Part shown: positions 26,901 through 33,127 of the stretch, in pieces
How the letters are laid out: each line of letters begins with the position of its first letter
Numbering within the stretch: the first letter of the stretch is position 1
Source: Gigantopelta aegis
Taxonomy: Eukaryota; Mollusca; Gastropoda; Neomphalida; Peltospiridae
NCBI RefSeq assembly: GCF_016097555.1
Contig: NC_054704.1
Coordinates: 73,446,327 to 73,510,326 of the forward strand
Direction: 5' to 3'
DNA length: 64,000 bases
Notes under the pieces: generated by a model
The model's database searches: none
The model's input: only the letters and a program-made list of their open reading frames with translations
Told to the model about the DNA's origin: nothing
Made by a program: the position numbers and the translations under genes

Positions 26901-29900
26901 CAGATGTTGAGAGGAAACCTGCTGTCGCCACTTCATAGGCTACTCTTTTCGATTAGCAGCAAGGCATCTTTTATATGCATCATCCCACAGACAGGATAAC
27001 ACATACCATGGCTTTTGATATACCAGTCGTGGTGCATTGGCTGGAGCGAGAACCATGGAATAAGATCCTAGACACTAATCTAGCTGACAAAATGCCAACT
27101 GTTTTTGCCGATAGTTGGCTCAAGTCTGCAAGTTGTTTTCAAAAAACCATTTAATATTGTCACAGTATGAAATTACTATAAATTAAGCTGTTTTGTCCTA
27201 TAGTCAGATCATACCACTATCATTTCGTCCCAGATTAATGTTGTTGATGGTTTTGTATGTTTTGTAAGGGCTTTTTTTTTCTTTTAAAGATCCAACTAAA
27301 CAATATCCAGTCATTTAAAACCATGTAATCAAATCGTACCGGAAAAATGTTTCAAATTAAAAAAACATTAAAAACCACATTTATAAATAATATCACGTAA
27401 AAAAAAAATTATCATTGTGACACTGGTAACTTTTTTCCCTTTATTATTATATTATTATTATTTTGATTATATTATGATTATTATTTATGATCCAACAGAC
27501 ACAACAATTGATATCAATTTTTTAAATAATAATATTAAATAAAAATATATACTTTAAAAAAAAAAAAAAAATACAAAATGTACTTTTAGATATGCAATTG
27601 TTGTGTCTTATTACTCTTAATGTGGTTGATTTAAGGAATATTTGATTAGCCAATACCAAATGATATAGACATTTTGTTTAAAAACATAGCATATGGCTAA
27701 TTTGGCAATGGACAGGGTGAACCCTGATATCACAATTTGTAGCATGTCCAAAAGTAAAACATGGCTACAGTGTGGCACAAATGCAAGTGCCTCAATGACT
27801 GTGGTACAAAAAGACCATGGTATGAAATGACTATGATTCAGGGATTCACATCACCACTATCTGCTGTGACCTCTTTCTTGAACTGCTTGTGTTGCTGTTG
27901 CAGAAATGACCCAATCGCAGTTTTGTATGAGCCTTTCCCTTCAGTTTACCAGTACTGCTAAAATCGGCTGAAACACAAACGAAAATACAATGTATAAGAA
28001 GTCCATATTATCATCATAAAAATATCTATGTTGTGCATGTTATGAAACACTTTATTTAAAACAAAAGCATTAATTTTGTATGACAAACATTATGACCATC
28101 AAAAAATTAAAAGATGATCACTTGATTTACAGAGAACAGGATCAAGTTTGTGTGTGGTTGTTATTATTATAGTTATTTTAAAACATTACGTAAACAGTGT
28201 ACATGGTCAACATGAAGTACATATACATGTACTAATCAGAGATTTGTTTAAAGTGTTTTGAGAGTTCAATTACAAGCGGAACATTTCAATATATCACAAG
28301 GCTTTGTGTGTGTAATTAACAAAACATTTAAAAGTTAAAATACCATGATTGTCAAATTGTTCAAAACATCCCATTCAGAATACCTCTGTGACTTTAAGGT
28401 CAACAACAGTCACTTTTTGCACCCTTGTTTTGGCTTTTATACAATAAATCAAATATATCCAACAGTATTCTTTTGATACGATATATTTGACAAAAGGTAC
28501 TTTGTATTTCTTTCATCTTTTAGAACTTTAAATTAATATTGTATCCAGAATTATGAAAAATAAAACAATACCGACATGTAAACAGTGTTGTCTGCTTGTT
28601 ATAGAAGTTTGACAGGGGTCTACCAGTTTTTATTTTAATGTGATGAAGCATTGTAATAATATAGCTAATTTTTAATTTGAATAATGTCAGTAATCCAATG
28701 ATGTCACTTTTCATCTCCTTATAGTAACAATAACCATAGGAGTCCGGCGATTTCGCCACCGGTTGATCTCGTCCGGGTGATCTCGCCACGGGCGAGATAG
28801 CCGTAAATTCCATATACTGTTGGGCGAAATCACTGTACTCTATATACATATAAGCAGACGGGAATGTCACTGTTTATTACAATAAATTGGTTATTATAAT
28901 AATATTTAATTAATGTTTTGGGTTTGATACTGTTCTTTATTCCCAAGCTTTTGTTTTTTCTGTCATTGCTTTTGTTCAGTTTACTCCATATTAGCAAGGT
29001 TGGGTGAGATCGCCGACGTTTTGTGTACCATTTCATTGTACACTTACTTATTGTTTGAGAACATATTAATGTAACAAATTAATAAAATTCAAACTGAAAA
29101 TCCATCTGTCTGTTTTGTCTTCCATACTGTTTCCAAAAAAGTCGGCCCGAATGACAGTACTTTAAGCTTATTATTATTCAGTGCATGTTTTGAGTTTGAT
29201 ATTGGTTTCTCAAAAAGTTGGGCGTGGTCCATTTCATAGTACACTTATATATTACAAATTAATAAAATGTCAAACTAAAAGCTTGTGTATGTTTTCTTTT
29301 TTCAATATGTTCTTTACATCTACGGTTTTATAGAAATTATCACATTAAATTACCAGTAACAGAAAACTAACGAAATAAGATACAAGGACAGATATAAAGA
29401 TATATTGCTTGTTAGCATTTCACAATTTCAGTTTCATTACAGGGAAATTATAATTCATTATAACAGTTTATGTCTATATGTTGATTAGAGTTCACTATTA
29501 ATAGTGTTAATCGTCTTTAAAACGGTATGCACAGTGGTCACTGCGAGAAAACTATACTCACAGAGTCACAAGAAACACTTTAACAGGCAAAGACAAAAAA
29601 AAAGGACACATCACATTTGATTTGAACATTGTTCGTATCATTTCATGCAGTAAATGATAGTAATATAAACATTTTAAATAATAAAATTCCTCTTTAGTTA
29701 AGATATATATAGTACGGCAATTTCGCCCAGCAGTATATGGAATTTACGGCGATCTCGCCACGGTGGCGAGATCGCCCTACTTCTAACTATACACTGGGTA
29801 CCAATTGCAATTGAAATTTTTTGTTTGATCATTACTAATGCACCTGAATGTGTTTGAGAAAAATCTTGTGATAAAAAATTGTACCTTTTACGAAATATGG

Positions 29901-30321
29901 ATTTCAAGTGAAATTGCAGTAAGATATATTATATTTATTGTGTATGAAGCCAAAACAAGGATGCGAAAAGTGACTATCGTCGACCTTAGTTATCCGACAT
30001 TATTCCTGAATCACGCAGTAGTTTATAGTTTTGACGGTCATTTACTTTATTGTCGGGACAGATATTACAAAGATTTGTGTAATAACGACAGCCAGGTACT
30101 GATAAAGCAATCCACTCGCCGAAAGACATTTAAAAAATATATATATCGGGTATCTGAGTGTTTAATCACAGATGACGAAAATTAGTTTCTGACGTAAACA
30201 GATTACATGCCATGGTAATAAATGTGTGCACGTCACCAGTCCGATTGCCTAATTATAGCCATGTCTTACCAACGACAGTTTTCCCATTTTTTCTTTCAAC
30301 ATCAACGGATATTGTGGTCAT
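5794..30321 (-). CDS. POLR1E: RNA polymerase I subunit RPA49 (PAF53), complete 12-exon gene
   Basis: Joining 12 exons on the minus strand (listed separately) gives 1251 nt, 416 residues plus stop, close to the roughly 420 residues of animal POLR1E. All splice sites are GT-AG and all phases agree. RPA49 pairs with RPA34 (PAF49) as a TFIIF/TFIIE-like stalk of nucleolar RNA polymerase I and helps rRNA initiation and elongation. Residues 1-109 form the dimerisation module (VVADFSSTGKLK, SRKRSQQIV, YYVGKNFG, YYVGIVNEVTGKMSV, DAEIFKMQPVL). Residues 110-200 are the linker with a basic stretch (FGSAKQKKGVTRRLQ). About 195-416 is the tandem winged-helix region (IPPCNRDAEFPEYVYNLDD, CPQFVLTRLAYLPLN, VKDKLAYYILVLGLIIDHF, MLGCKI). 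The start ATG precedes an acidic/basic leader and no earlier in-frame ATG is near. Introns make up about 95% of the locus and are full of SINEs and MITEs. It is transcribed away from the + strand gene at 33.7 kb. Confidence 0.93.
6175..6370. repeat. Dispersed repeat family F fragment, POLR1E intron 11
   Basis: Contains TTCAAGGGCCATAACTCTGT, AAAAATGGGCAAAT, ATGATAAAGCTATACACAA and CAATATC blocks that recur in tandem at 24480-25380. Non-coding. Confidence 0.6.
6527..6649 (-). CDS. POLR1E: POLR1E exon 11
   Basis: CTTTTTTCAG acceptor and GTAAGC donor. Encodes CMSAWVKDKLAYYILVLGLI, then IDHFSTDLQYFQKDLRIGQK. VKDKL-YILVL-ID-F-xDL-xLQ-DL is the strongest RPA49 signature in the C-terminal winged helix. 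Confidence 0.95.
6711..6926 (-). mobile_element. SINE type B, head truncated
   Basis: Tail TTGTTTAACGACATCACTAG, AGCACACTGTGTTATTAATC, the core GCACCATCCCACAGACAGGA, and TCGTGGTGCACTAGCTGAAA. The tRNA head is missing. Confidence 0.85.
7490..8325. mobile_element. Family G element, degenerate, left end lost
   Basis: The right end, GCCAATTCATCG...TTTTGACGCAAACGG, matches the inverted ends of 38189-38656, and interior blocks agree in order (GTACCTTTAGT, ATTACTTCAG, CACCTGTATTAAAA, TTTAATCT, AATGGTAA). A SINE tail is inserted at about 7855. Confidence 0.6.
7855..7953 (+). mobile_element. SINE 3' tail (A/C type), 5' truncated
   Basis: Only the last ~100 bp remain: GTGGTCCTTAACCATATGTC, GACGCCATATAACCG, TGTTGAGTGCGTCGTTAAAT, then a CTTT run. 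Confidence 0.85.
8478..8690. repeat. Tandem repeat, ~45-bp unit, about 5 copies
   Basis: The unit AACATCTTGTATAATAATTA + CCTATCTCCAAAGAACATTT recurs with 5-15% divergence. It starts right at the edge of the 6961-8471 element. Confidence 0.85.
8823..9207 (+). mobile_element. SINE type C (chimeric), full length
   Basis: D-type tRNA head (GCCTCGGTGGCGTCGTGG A-box region, GGGTTTGGATCCCAG B-box region), then an A-type core and tail ending GAGTGCGTCGTTAAATAAA and CTTT repeats. An exact 16-bp target duplication TCATGAACACTTCACT is at 8807-8822 and 9208-9223, showing recent retroposition. Confidence 0.95.
9325..9570 (-). mobile_element. SINE type B
   Basis: Tail near 9340 (CACCACTGGAGCACATCGAT), core and decayed head (GAGCACTCAACCGACTGAGC). 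Flanked by an exact 11-bp duplication TCATCCAAACT (9314-9324 and 9571-9581). Confidence 0.88.
9610..9868 (-). mobile_element. SINE type D
   Basis: Minus-strand D copy: AGCACACTGTCCTGGGCACA, TTAGTGAGAGAGAAGAGGG, GGCTGCAAACCCTGTACATA and the tRNA head at the right. Lies beside POLR1E exon 10. Confidence 0.88.
10008..10107 (-). CDS. POLR1E: POLR1E exon 10
   Basis: TTTTAG acceptor and GTTAG donor; encodes EIFPDDCPDMVKTSLLNRFT, then LLVEGTNKKKPV. A nearby GTGAGG donor five bases upstream would break the frame of the next exon, so the GTTAG site is chosen. Confidence 0.9.
10231..10372. mobile_element. hAT-like MITE (CAGTGGCGTA family), decayed
   Basis: Shares GGTGCCAAAAAGTG, GGGGCACATGCCCCCCC and CACACTTCCTAA blocks with 35028-35202. 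Its own termini are decayed. Confidence 0.5.
10556..11500 (-). mobile_element. SINE type B, split by a TIR element
   Basis: Left part 10556-10710 (tail to ATTAGTAACAAGGG) and right part from 11447 (TTTTAAATATACCATCCCAC). The interruption is the element at 10711-11446. The paralogous SINE at 11851 has the same junction without the insert. Confidence 0.85.
10711..11446. mobile_element. Tc1/mariner-like nonautonomous element, 736 bp with TA duplication
   Basis: Inverted ends CTGTAGATTCTGAAATTAA and TTAATTTCAGGATCTACAG, each next to a TA. Subterminal repeats AATTAATGCGAGTG occur twice near the left end, with AATTCGCATT on the right. The empty site in the related SINE copy (CAAGGCATATTTTAAATA, near 11990) has a single TA. 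No transposase ORF. Confidence 0.88.
11530..11795 (-). mobile_element. SINE type A, head truncated
   Basis: ATTTATAGTTATATGGCGTC, GTCGCCACTTCATTGGCTAT, GCACCATCCCACAGACAGGA and GTGGTGCACTGACTGGAATG. The end near the head carries a local duplication of the CACAGCCT(G/T)TG(T/A)TAT block. Confidence 0.85.
11851..12450 (-). mobile_element. SINE type B, paralogue of 10556-11500, split by SINE D
   Basis: Carries the same private TAGAGAGTGAGAGA + AATCCACTT stretch as the copy at 11480-11520, so the two descend from one duplicated source. Interrupted at 12111 by a D SINE; the right remnant resumes at 12387. Confidence 0.8.
12112..12374 (+). mobile_element. SINE type D, full length, inserted in SINE B
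   Basis: Head AACCGGCCTTGGTTGTGGTA...GGTTAAGCCATCG, B box GGGTTCGCAGCTCG, body and tail AATTGGATATAAGCACAG. Exact 12-bp duplication ATGCATTTCACC at 12100-12111 and 12375-12386. Confidence 0.93.
12460..12525 (-). mobile_element. Retroelement 3' tail, family J
   Basis: Minus strand reads toward GTGCTGGAGTGTCGTTAAAC then ATTCATTC. The same tail occurs at 14943, 18966 and 52670. Could be the 3' end of a LINE that shares its terminal sequence with the SINEs (inference). Confidence 0.55.
12580..12945. repeat. GC-richer patch with GCCGCTACGCC inverted motifs, unclassified
   Basis: GGCGTAGCGGCC (12609) and GCCGCTACGCCTTG (12682) are inverted to each other, and further GGCGTGGAAGCGCC and GGAAGGCGCTTACG motifs follow. 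Clearly different in composition from the AT-rich flanks; probably a decayed DNA element. No gene seen. Confidence 0.4.
13098..13210. repeat. CAGGGCT-ended repeat fragment
   Basis: CAGGGCTCGCGCTGTCGGTA followed by AATTTAGCCATTGGCTAATT and AATGGCTAATAAAATTTGCAA. Resembles the CAGGGCT-ended elements at 20256 and 22096. Overlapping ORFs on both strands are not called. Confidence 0.4.
13570..13725. mobile_element. Probable MITE with imperfect inverted ends
   Basis: GTGTTCAACCAGACCGAG...GAAAACGTTCG at the left and GAACGTTCGTTGGCTGAACT at the right are inverted and imperfectly matched. CpG content is higher than nearby. Confidence 0.45.
15025..15200. mobile_element. Tigger/pogo-like MITE, CAGTGAAACCTC family, copy 1
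   Basis: Starts ACAGTGAAACCTCCCAAAAC and ends GGTTTACAAGTTTCACC. Interior blocks GGTCCCTTTTTAAAAAT and AACTGGATACTTCTTA are shared with 44889-45066. Confidence 0.75.
15781..15920 (-). CDS. POLR1E: POLR1E exon 9
   Basis: TTTCAG acceptor and GTGAGT donor. Encodes CPQFVLTRLAYLPLNEEARW, then the helical segment KCLLFMKYLCRLYLVNAKQM. Family-typical first winged-helix core. Confidence 0.93.
16061..16378 (-). mobile_element. SINE type A, near full length
   Basis: GGAAGGAA tail, TTTATTTAACGATGCACTCA, core, then CACTCAGCTAAGTCCCGCCC head. An internal deletion removes the TATGCACCA segment. The two overlapping ORFs here are SINE translations. Confidence 0.93.
16727..16942 (-). mobile_element. SINE type B
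   Basis: GACACCACTAGAGTGCATTG tail, ATTTGGTAATTTTGACATAT, a core deletion, then GGACCCACTGATGGGGATCG and GGCGCTTTACCAG. Confidence 0.88.
17080..17770 (-). mobile_element. Decayed DNA transposon remnant
   Basis: Sequence unlike the flanks (TCCAAAGGTATGGAAATGAG, GTCCCTGACCTGGTTGTTTT, TTTCTGTGGACGCTATGACT), resembling a transposase-bearing repeat family I remember from molluscan sequence. The reading frames are broken. A 24-bp unit (ACTCGCCATCTGTC and following bases) is tandemly doubled at 17530-17578. Confidence 0.4.
18298..18411. repeat. (GA)n microsatellite
   Basis: GAGAGA runs with GCAA and GATA interruptions, directly intronic of the POLR1E exon 8 donor. The leucine/serine-rich ORFs across it are artefacts. 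Confidence 0.97.
18417..18513 (-). CDS. POLR1E: POLR1E exon 8
   Basis: TTTCAG acceptor; encodes ISPGEMEALTDPAKTFYDST, then QEQIKQWEQAK. The donor is the less usual GTTTAT, directly followed in the intron by a (GA)n-type tract (CT-rich on the sense strand). Confidence 0.88.
18939..18964. repeat. (AAT)n microsatellite
   Basis: About nine AAT units between a SINE B tail fragment (18880-18930) and a family J tail (18966-19040). Confidence 0.95.
19618..19765. repeat. Direct duplication, ~57 bp, beside a POLR1E splice donor
   Basis: CTAACATGACCTCAA...TTGGCTGACATCATAC...ACACATATAAATTATTAAAA occurs at 19618-19674 and again at 19707-19764 with four or so differences, ending a few bases from the exon 7 donor. 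Confidence 0.9.
19772..19861 (-). CDS. POLR1E: POLR1E exon 7
   Basis: Acceptor TTTTTAAG with a weak pyrimidine tract, and a strong GTGAGT donor. Encodes MNKNVNEVTTIPPCNRDAEF, then PEYVYNLDD. The PPCNxDA-P-VY-xxD pattern matches the family at the start of the winged-helix region. A duplicated intronic segment lies directly beside the donor. Confidence 0.92.
20120..20560. mobile_element. Tigger/pogo-like MITE, split by another MITE
   Basis: ATTCCCTCAAAACCACAG, TTCACGGTCCCTTTTTAAAT and AACCTCTCTAAACCAGATAC match 44889-45066. The right end resumes after 20514 with CTTGAACCATGGGTCTGGTT and TTTTCACTGTA. Confidence 0.75.
20256..20514. mobile_element. CAGGGCTCGAAA MITE nested in the above
   Basis: Begins CAGGGCTCGAAACTCGCC and ends GCTATTTCGAGCCCTG, 259 bp. 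Internal TGGTGGCCCAAAAAATAATA and AAGTTGCCCAAATGG are also inverted-like. Non-coding. Confidence 0.8.
20664..20776. mobile_element. MITE, GGGCCAAATTTACGAAGCC ends, copy 1
   Basis: GCGCCAAATTTACAAAGCC at the left, AACAGGCTTTGTAAATTTAA at the right. The interior ACACCTGAGTTTAAGAAAAA is shared with 21776-21882. Confidence 0.75.
20824..21120 (-). mobile_element. SINE type B, near full length
   Basis: GTTTTGTTTACCGACACAAA tail through CCAGTCGTGGTGCACTGGCT to ACCACTGGGCTATGCCTGTC head (A-box region inverted). Lies 37 bases from the exon 6 donor of POLR1E. Confidence 0.93.
21157..21310 (-). CDS. POLR1E: POLR1E exon 6
   Basis: AATAG acceptor and GTGAG donor. Encodes ADLLTTAFGSAKQKKGVTRR, then a linker ending DRALKEGGSKLLA. 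The LTxAFGxxKQKR pattern is typical of RPA49 linkers and may serve nuclear or nucleolar targeting (inference). Confidence 0.92.
21385..21726 (-). mobile_element. SINE type A with internal tail re-copy
   Basis: Full-length A copy. The sequence TTTATTTAACGACGCACT occurs at 21408 and again inside the core at 21501, replacing part of the CGC-TGTCGCCA segment; this looks like template switching or gene conversion. Confidence 0.93.
21776..21882. mobile_element. MITE, GGGCCAAATTTACGAAGCC ends, copy 2
   Basis: GGGCCAAATATACAAAAC at the left and GGCTTCGTAAATTTGGCCC at the right, near-perfect inverted ends; 107 bp. Confidence 0.82.
22096..22284. mobile_element. MITE-like repeat, family E, copy 2
   Basis: CAGGGCTATCTCTGGG at the left and CCAGAGCTAGCCCTG at the right are inverted. 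The interior contains AATTAAAATAAAATTCACCA as in copy 1. Confidence 0.78.
22364..22422 (-). CDS. POLR1E: POLR1E exon 5
   Basis: A 59-nt exon between a TATCAG acceptor and a GTATGT donor, encoding DGPAELVFDEDQSNMSFREK with the first codon split. Its short acidic content fits the linker start. Support comes from phase agreement on both sides. Confidence 0.88.
22857..23244 (-). mobile_element. SINE type C (chimeric), full length
   Basis: Tail TTTATTTACGATGCACTCAA, core, then a D-type head (GCCATGACGCCACCGAGGCC). Flanked by TTAGTTGAAGTTAAA on both sides (about 22845 and 23244). Confidence 0.93.
23258..23578 (-). mobile_element. SINE type A, full length
   Basis: Complete copy from TTTATTTAATGACGCACTCA to ACCACTGGCTACATCTCGAC. 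Directly follows the C SINE, separated only by the shared ~15-bp target sequence. Confidence 0.92.
24480..25390. repeat. Family F tandem-type repeat (TTCAAGGGCCATAACTCTG), split by SINE
   Basis: About 150-bp monomers with the order TTCAAGGGC(C/A)ATAACT, AAAAATGGG, ATGAAAGT(T/C)AAA, AGTACATGATAAAGCT and CAAAATTT. Ends in a (GACA)n run at 25296-25322 and TCCGGTTGGACAGGTCAGGG. Interrupted by the A SINE at 24741-25052. Abuts the POLR1E exon 4 donor. Confidence 0.8.
24741..25052 (-). mobile_element. SINE type A, full length
   Basis: TTTATTTAACGACACACTCA to ACCACTGGGCTACGTCCTG. GTACATGA-like sequence on each side is the likely target duplication inside a family F monomer. Confidence 0.93.
25392..25477 (-). 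CDS. POLR1E: POLR1E exon 4
   Basis: TTACAG acceptor and GTAATT donor. Encodes YYVGIVNEVTGKMSV, then CDAEIFKMQPVLK. The YVG-TGKM-DAE-F-MQP pattern is diagnostic of the RPA49 dimerisation module. Confidence 0.93.
25555..25625. repeat. (CA)n microsatellite
   Basis: CACACACA runs with AAACAAATAAG interruptions in POLR1E intron 3. Confidence 0.95.
26379..26455 (-). CDS. POLR1E: POLR1E exon 3
   Basis: TTTTAG acceptor and GTGAGT donor. Encodes VGESNKIYYVGKNFGEGAQG, ending LQGQC plus a split lysine. The YVGxNFG motif is one of the clearest family signatures. Confidence 0.92.
26642..26818. repeat. Perfect 59-bp tandem triplication
   Basis: Three identical 59-bp units (ATTTAACAATTTGTCTTGAC... AAAAGTATGGAATA) at 26642-26700, 26701-26759 and 26760-26818, with no differences seen. 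A SINE A copy starts immediately after. Confidence 0.97.
26820..27054 (-). mobile_element. SINE type A, head truncated
   Basis: GGAAGGAAAATGTTAATTTA tail to GTGCATTGGCTGGAGCGAGA; the tRNA head is missing and the sequence then resumes as CCATGGAATAAG, like the end of the 59-bp unit. Confidence 0.9.
27497..27612. repeat. Imperfect inverted repeat
   Basis: GACACAACAATTGATATC at the left and GATATGCAATTGTTGTGTCT at the right, around an A/T-rich centre with an A15 run. May be a small MITE. Confidence 0.6.
27855..27967 (-). CDS. POLR1E: POLR1E exon 2
   Basis: Acceptor TTTCAG at the right end. Encodes DFSSTGKLKGKAHTKLRLGH through SRKRSQQIV. Two overlapping donors are possible (GTGGTG or GTGATG); the second keeps phase 0 and the residue spacing expected between the RKR motif and the YVG motif of the family. 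A plus-strand ORF across the same bases is a shadow. Confidence 0.85.
28741..29783. mobile_element. 1-kb element with long CG-rich inverted ends, POLR1E intron 1
   Basis: The left end (TCTCGCCACGGGCGAGATAG, then CCGTAAATTCCATATACTG and GGGCGAAATCACTGTAC) is repeated inverted at the right (GTACGGCAATTTCGCCCAGC, AGTATATGGAATTTACGG, CGATCTCGCCACGG). The right end holds a perfect palindrome around GATCTCGCCACGGTGGCGAG. The interior has two diverged direct copies (GTTGGGTGAGATCGCC... CATTTCATTGTACACTTA at 29000, GTTGGGCGTGGTCCATTTCA at 29217). No ORF of note. Family not recognised. Confidence 0.8.
30270..30321 (-). CDS. POLR1E: POLR1E exon 1 (start codon)
   Basis: ATG at 30319-30321; encodes MTTISVDVERKNGKTVV and ends in phase 1 before a GTAAGA donor. 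The next exon completes an alanine codon, giving VVADFSSTGKLK, which fits the conserved beta strand near the N-terminus of RPA49 proteins. Confidence 0.85.
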
Positions 30322-30950
30322 TTTGTATTATTTTTCGTTGTTTTGAAAATCAAAACTCACATGTCTGATTTCAAAAAACTAACACTTCTTCCACATGTTT
30401 TGTGTCACTATTTACCCACGTGCTCAGGAACGTGATGCGCAGAGAAATATTCATTAGTTAAAAACATTTAAAATAAAATAAAAAAACTTCAACGACAATC
30501 CAAATTTTACACGTTTAGATAATTTAATAAATTTTCGGTATAGTTTTGTCAGGTATTATCATTCACATTAGTTATTTGTAATATTTAAATACTTTACACG
30601 TTTAAGGACATCATGTATAGACTCGCCAATTTCCGTCAAATTATCGAAACATTCGGACATGTTCGTCAAAACTGCTCCTTGACATCCGTAATCCAATCGG
30701 AACTCCTCGTACATTTCTAGCGTAGCGGAATGTGACGAGGTGTTCCGATTGATCCGTAATCGGCCAAAATGTTCCGAGTTTTCTTGAAAACAGGCGGAAA
30801 TAGTCGAACATTTCTTTGACAATCTCAGCTATTACGTAATTTTCCGTCATAAAAATGTCCACAGATCTTCATCATAAACATGATAAAATAATTATTTGGA
30901 ATACGTTCATCCGTTGATTGTTGGTTATAGAGACTACAAGACTGTCAAGA
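30322..30950. promoter_or_regulatory. Probable POLR1E promoter region, CpG-containing
   Basis: The sequence upstream of the POLR1E ATG is richer in CG dinucleotides than most of the window (30240-30860) and separates POLR1E from the opposite-strand gene. Promoter role is inferred from position; no TATA box is called. Confidence 0.5.
30695..30750. repeat. Hairpin upstream of POLR1E
   Basis: AATCGGAACTCCTCGTACATT (30695) pairs with AATGTGACGAGGTGTTCCGATT (30729-30750) with two or three mismatches around a 13-base loop. Related CGGCCGAGGAGTTCCGAGT sequence at 58867 suggests a dispersed repeat. Confidence 0.75.
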
Positions 30951-32893
30951 GTATCGTTATTAGAAGATAATCCATCAATGTATTTATTTATAATGTGCAT
31001 CTGTATGATTTTTGTAAAACTTATTTTTTATTTGCGAAAACCCCCCACAAAAACAAACAAAAATGTAAATAATAAACCCTTTCAACCTTTGGGTGCGTGA
31101 GCATTAAATATTGAAATTATATCTATAATGTCTGAATGAAAATAAAAAATAAAATAAAATTTAACATCAACATTTCCATGATCGTTTAATGATACCCACC
31201 GAATTTAAAACACTAAATGTAGATTTATTCGACACTTGACTTCACAAAAACATAAAACTTGAATAAGCATTTGACAGTTATCAAAGATTCAAACACACAG
31301 TGATGACTAGAAATTGTTAAATATAAAACAGATATCATAAAATATACAAAGCCTTTCAAACAATATACACAAATGGCAATCCATATTTATTGATGTATTT
31401 AAAACATTTAAATTATTTTTTTCCCTGAAAACCATTTCTGCAAACACTTATAAATAAAAAACTGGAATGTTTTATTTTGTTTGTCTGCAATTGGTAGCAA
31501 TTATTTTCTTTCCAATATCCACATAATTATTATTCATTTATTGATTCGCTTATAATATTATTATATTTTAAAAGTTTTAATATTTCAAGAGTGGTGTAAA
31601 TGCCACCCAGACAGAAAAGTGCAATTTAATACACAAATGCATATGGACACACTAAGCCACTGACTTTTGTTTTGTCTTAGCTCTATAACATTAAATATTA
31701 AAAACAAATGTCATTCTAATTTTGAACTATTTGATATACTATTTTATTTTTAAATCTACTCCTTTTATTTGGCATGCATGCAACTTACAATCAGTTAATA
31801 AGATAATATTTTTTATCTGGATGCTTAGGGATGTGTTTACCTGAGGTGCTTATATTATATGATTGAAATGCTCAGGTGGACCCATTGGGTCCTTTCCTGT
31901 CCTAAACAGTTCTCTATGATTTGGGCTTTGAAACTTGAAACTTTTAATGGGTGATTATCATATTTTGTATGAATTTTACAAAGTGCACGACTGCACACCC
32001 CAGCCCAATGAATGTAACCTCTAGTCAAGGTTGTTTTGGACTTTGTTAAAGTTGCAATAATTGTTTTTAATTCAGAATCCTTTCAGCTGAATCAGATTTT
32101 GTTGAAATATTCATCAGGTGAATCTTTCCTCGCCATAATCCCAGTCTGATAAATGTGTCTCTAAGAGATCAAAGTTATTTGAATTTATTATTATAAATTT
32201 TTTTTTTGACTGCTTTGAACTCATGATTCTTTTCAAAGATGGCTTTCATATTTGGTGCGAGTGTTCAGCAAATGATTAAGTCTTTTAATTACAATAAATT
32301 CATCCCTATATGAATCTGATTCTAGTGGAAGGTCAATGTCAAGTTTAACATTAATTATGGTTTTGTTTAATAGATGGTTGCTCTTCAACTTGAATCCTTT
32401 CATATTTGAATTTTCACCAAGTGATGGCTTTCTCTATGTTTGGGTTAGCATGTAGCTCAGAGGTAGATTACTCATCCGAGATAGGTTGTATATACATATA
32501 GGATCAGTAATTTGATCAGTAAAGTTAAATTTGTAAGACACCTGGACACTTAATTTGTAGTCTTACTTCTCATAACAAAAATATGTATGTATATATATTT
32601 TTTGGTTTTGTTAAAAATACAAATATGCATTTTATATGTAAACAAAAATTAAAAGTGGGTAGTTTTTACATTTAAATTAGGAAGTTTGATTTTAATATAA
32701 TCAGCATTGTCTTTGAGGAATGATGTTGATTTTTAGATTTGAGTAACAAATGTGATAAAAAAAATTGTATGTATGCTCTGCCACCTTCAAATCAATTATC
32801 CATTGTTTATAGTTCATCTGGTGCATACTTCAGATGATAAATCCTGGGCATTAGTTTGATCAGGCTTGAGCTTGTGTCCTGGAAAAATGTTCT
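30951..32893. other. Intergenic, no gene seen
   Basis: AT-rich sequence between the two divergent genes; short poly-A/T runs only. An unseen first exon of the + strand gene may lie here or in 30.3-30.9 kb. Confidence 0.45.
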
Positions 32894-33127
32894 TCAGTCA
32901 GTGCACCATGACTGGCATATCAAAGGCTGTGGTATGTACTACCATGTCTGTGGGATAGTGCATATAAAAGATCCCTTGCTGCTAATTGAAAAGAGTAGCC
33001 CATGAAGTGGTGACAGCAGGTTTCCTCTCTCAATATCTGTGTGGTCCTTAACCATATGTCTGATGCCATATAACAGTGAATAAAATGTGTTGAGTGCATT
33101 GTTAAATAAAACATTTCCTTCCTTCCT
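32894..33127 (+). mobile_element. SINE type A, 5' truncated
   Basis: Begins at CAGTGCACCATGACTGGCAT, complete core and tail to GTTAAATAAAACATTTCC and TTCC repeats. Confidence 0.92.

Noticed and set aside
27761..27961. 66-codon plus-strand ORF (MATVWHKCKCLNDCG...)
   Set aside because: It is the antisense shadow of POLR1E exon 2 and its donor flank.
30568..30862. Two overlapping minus-strand ORFs upstream of POLR1E
   Set aside because: They lie across a hairpin repeat, have no splice-compatible link to POLR1E exon 1 and no recognisable domain.
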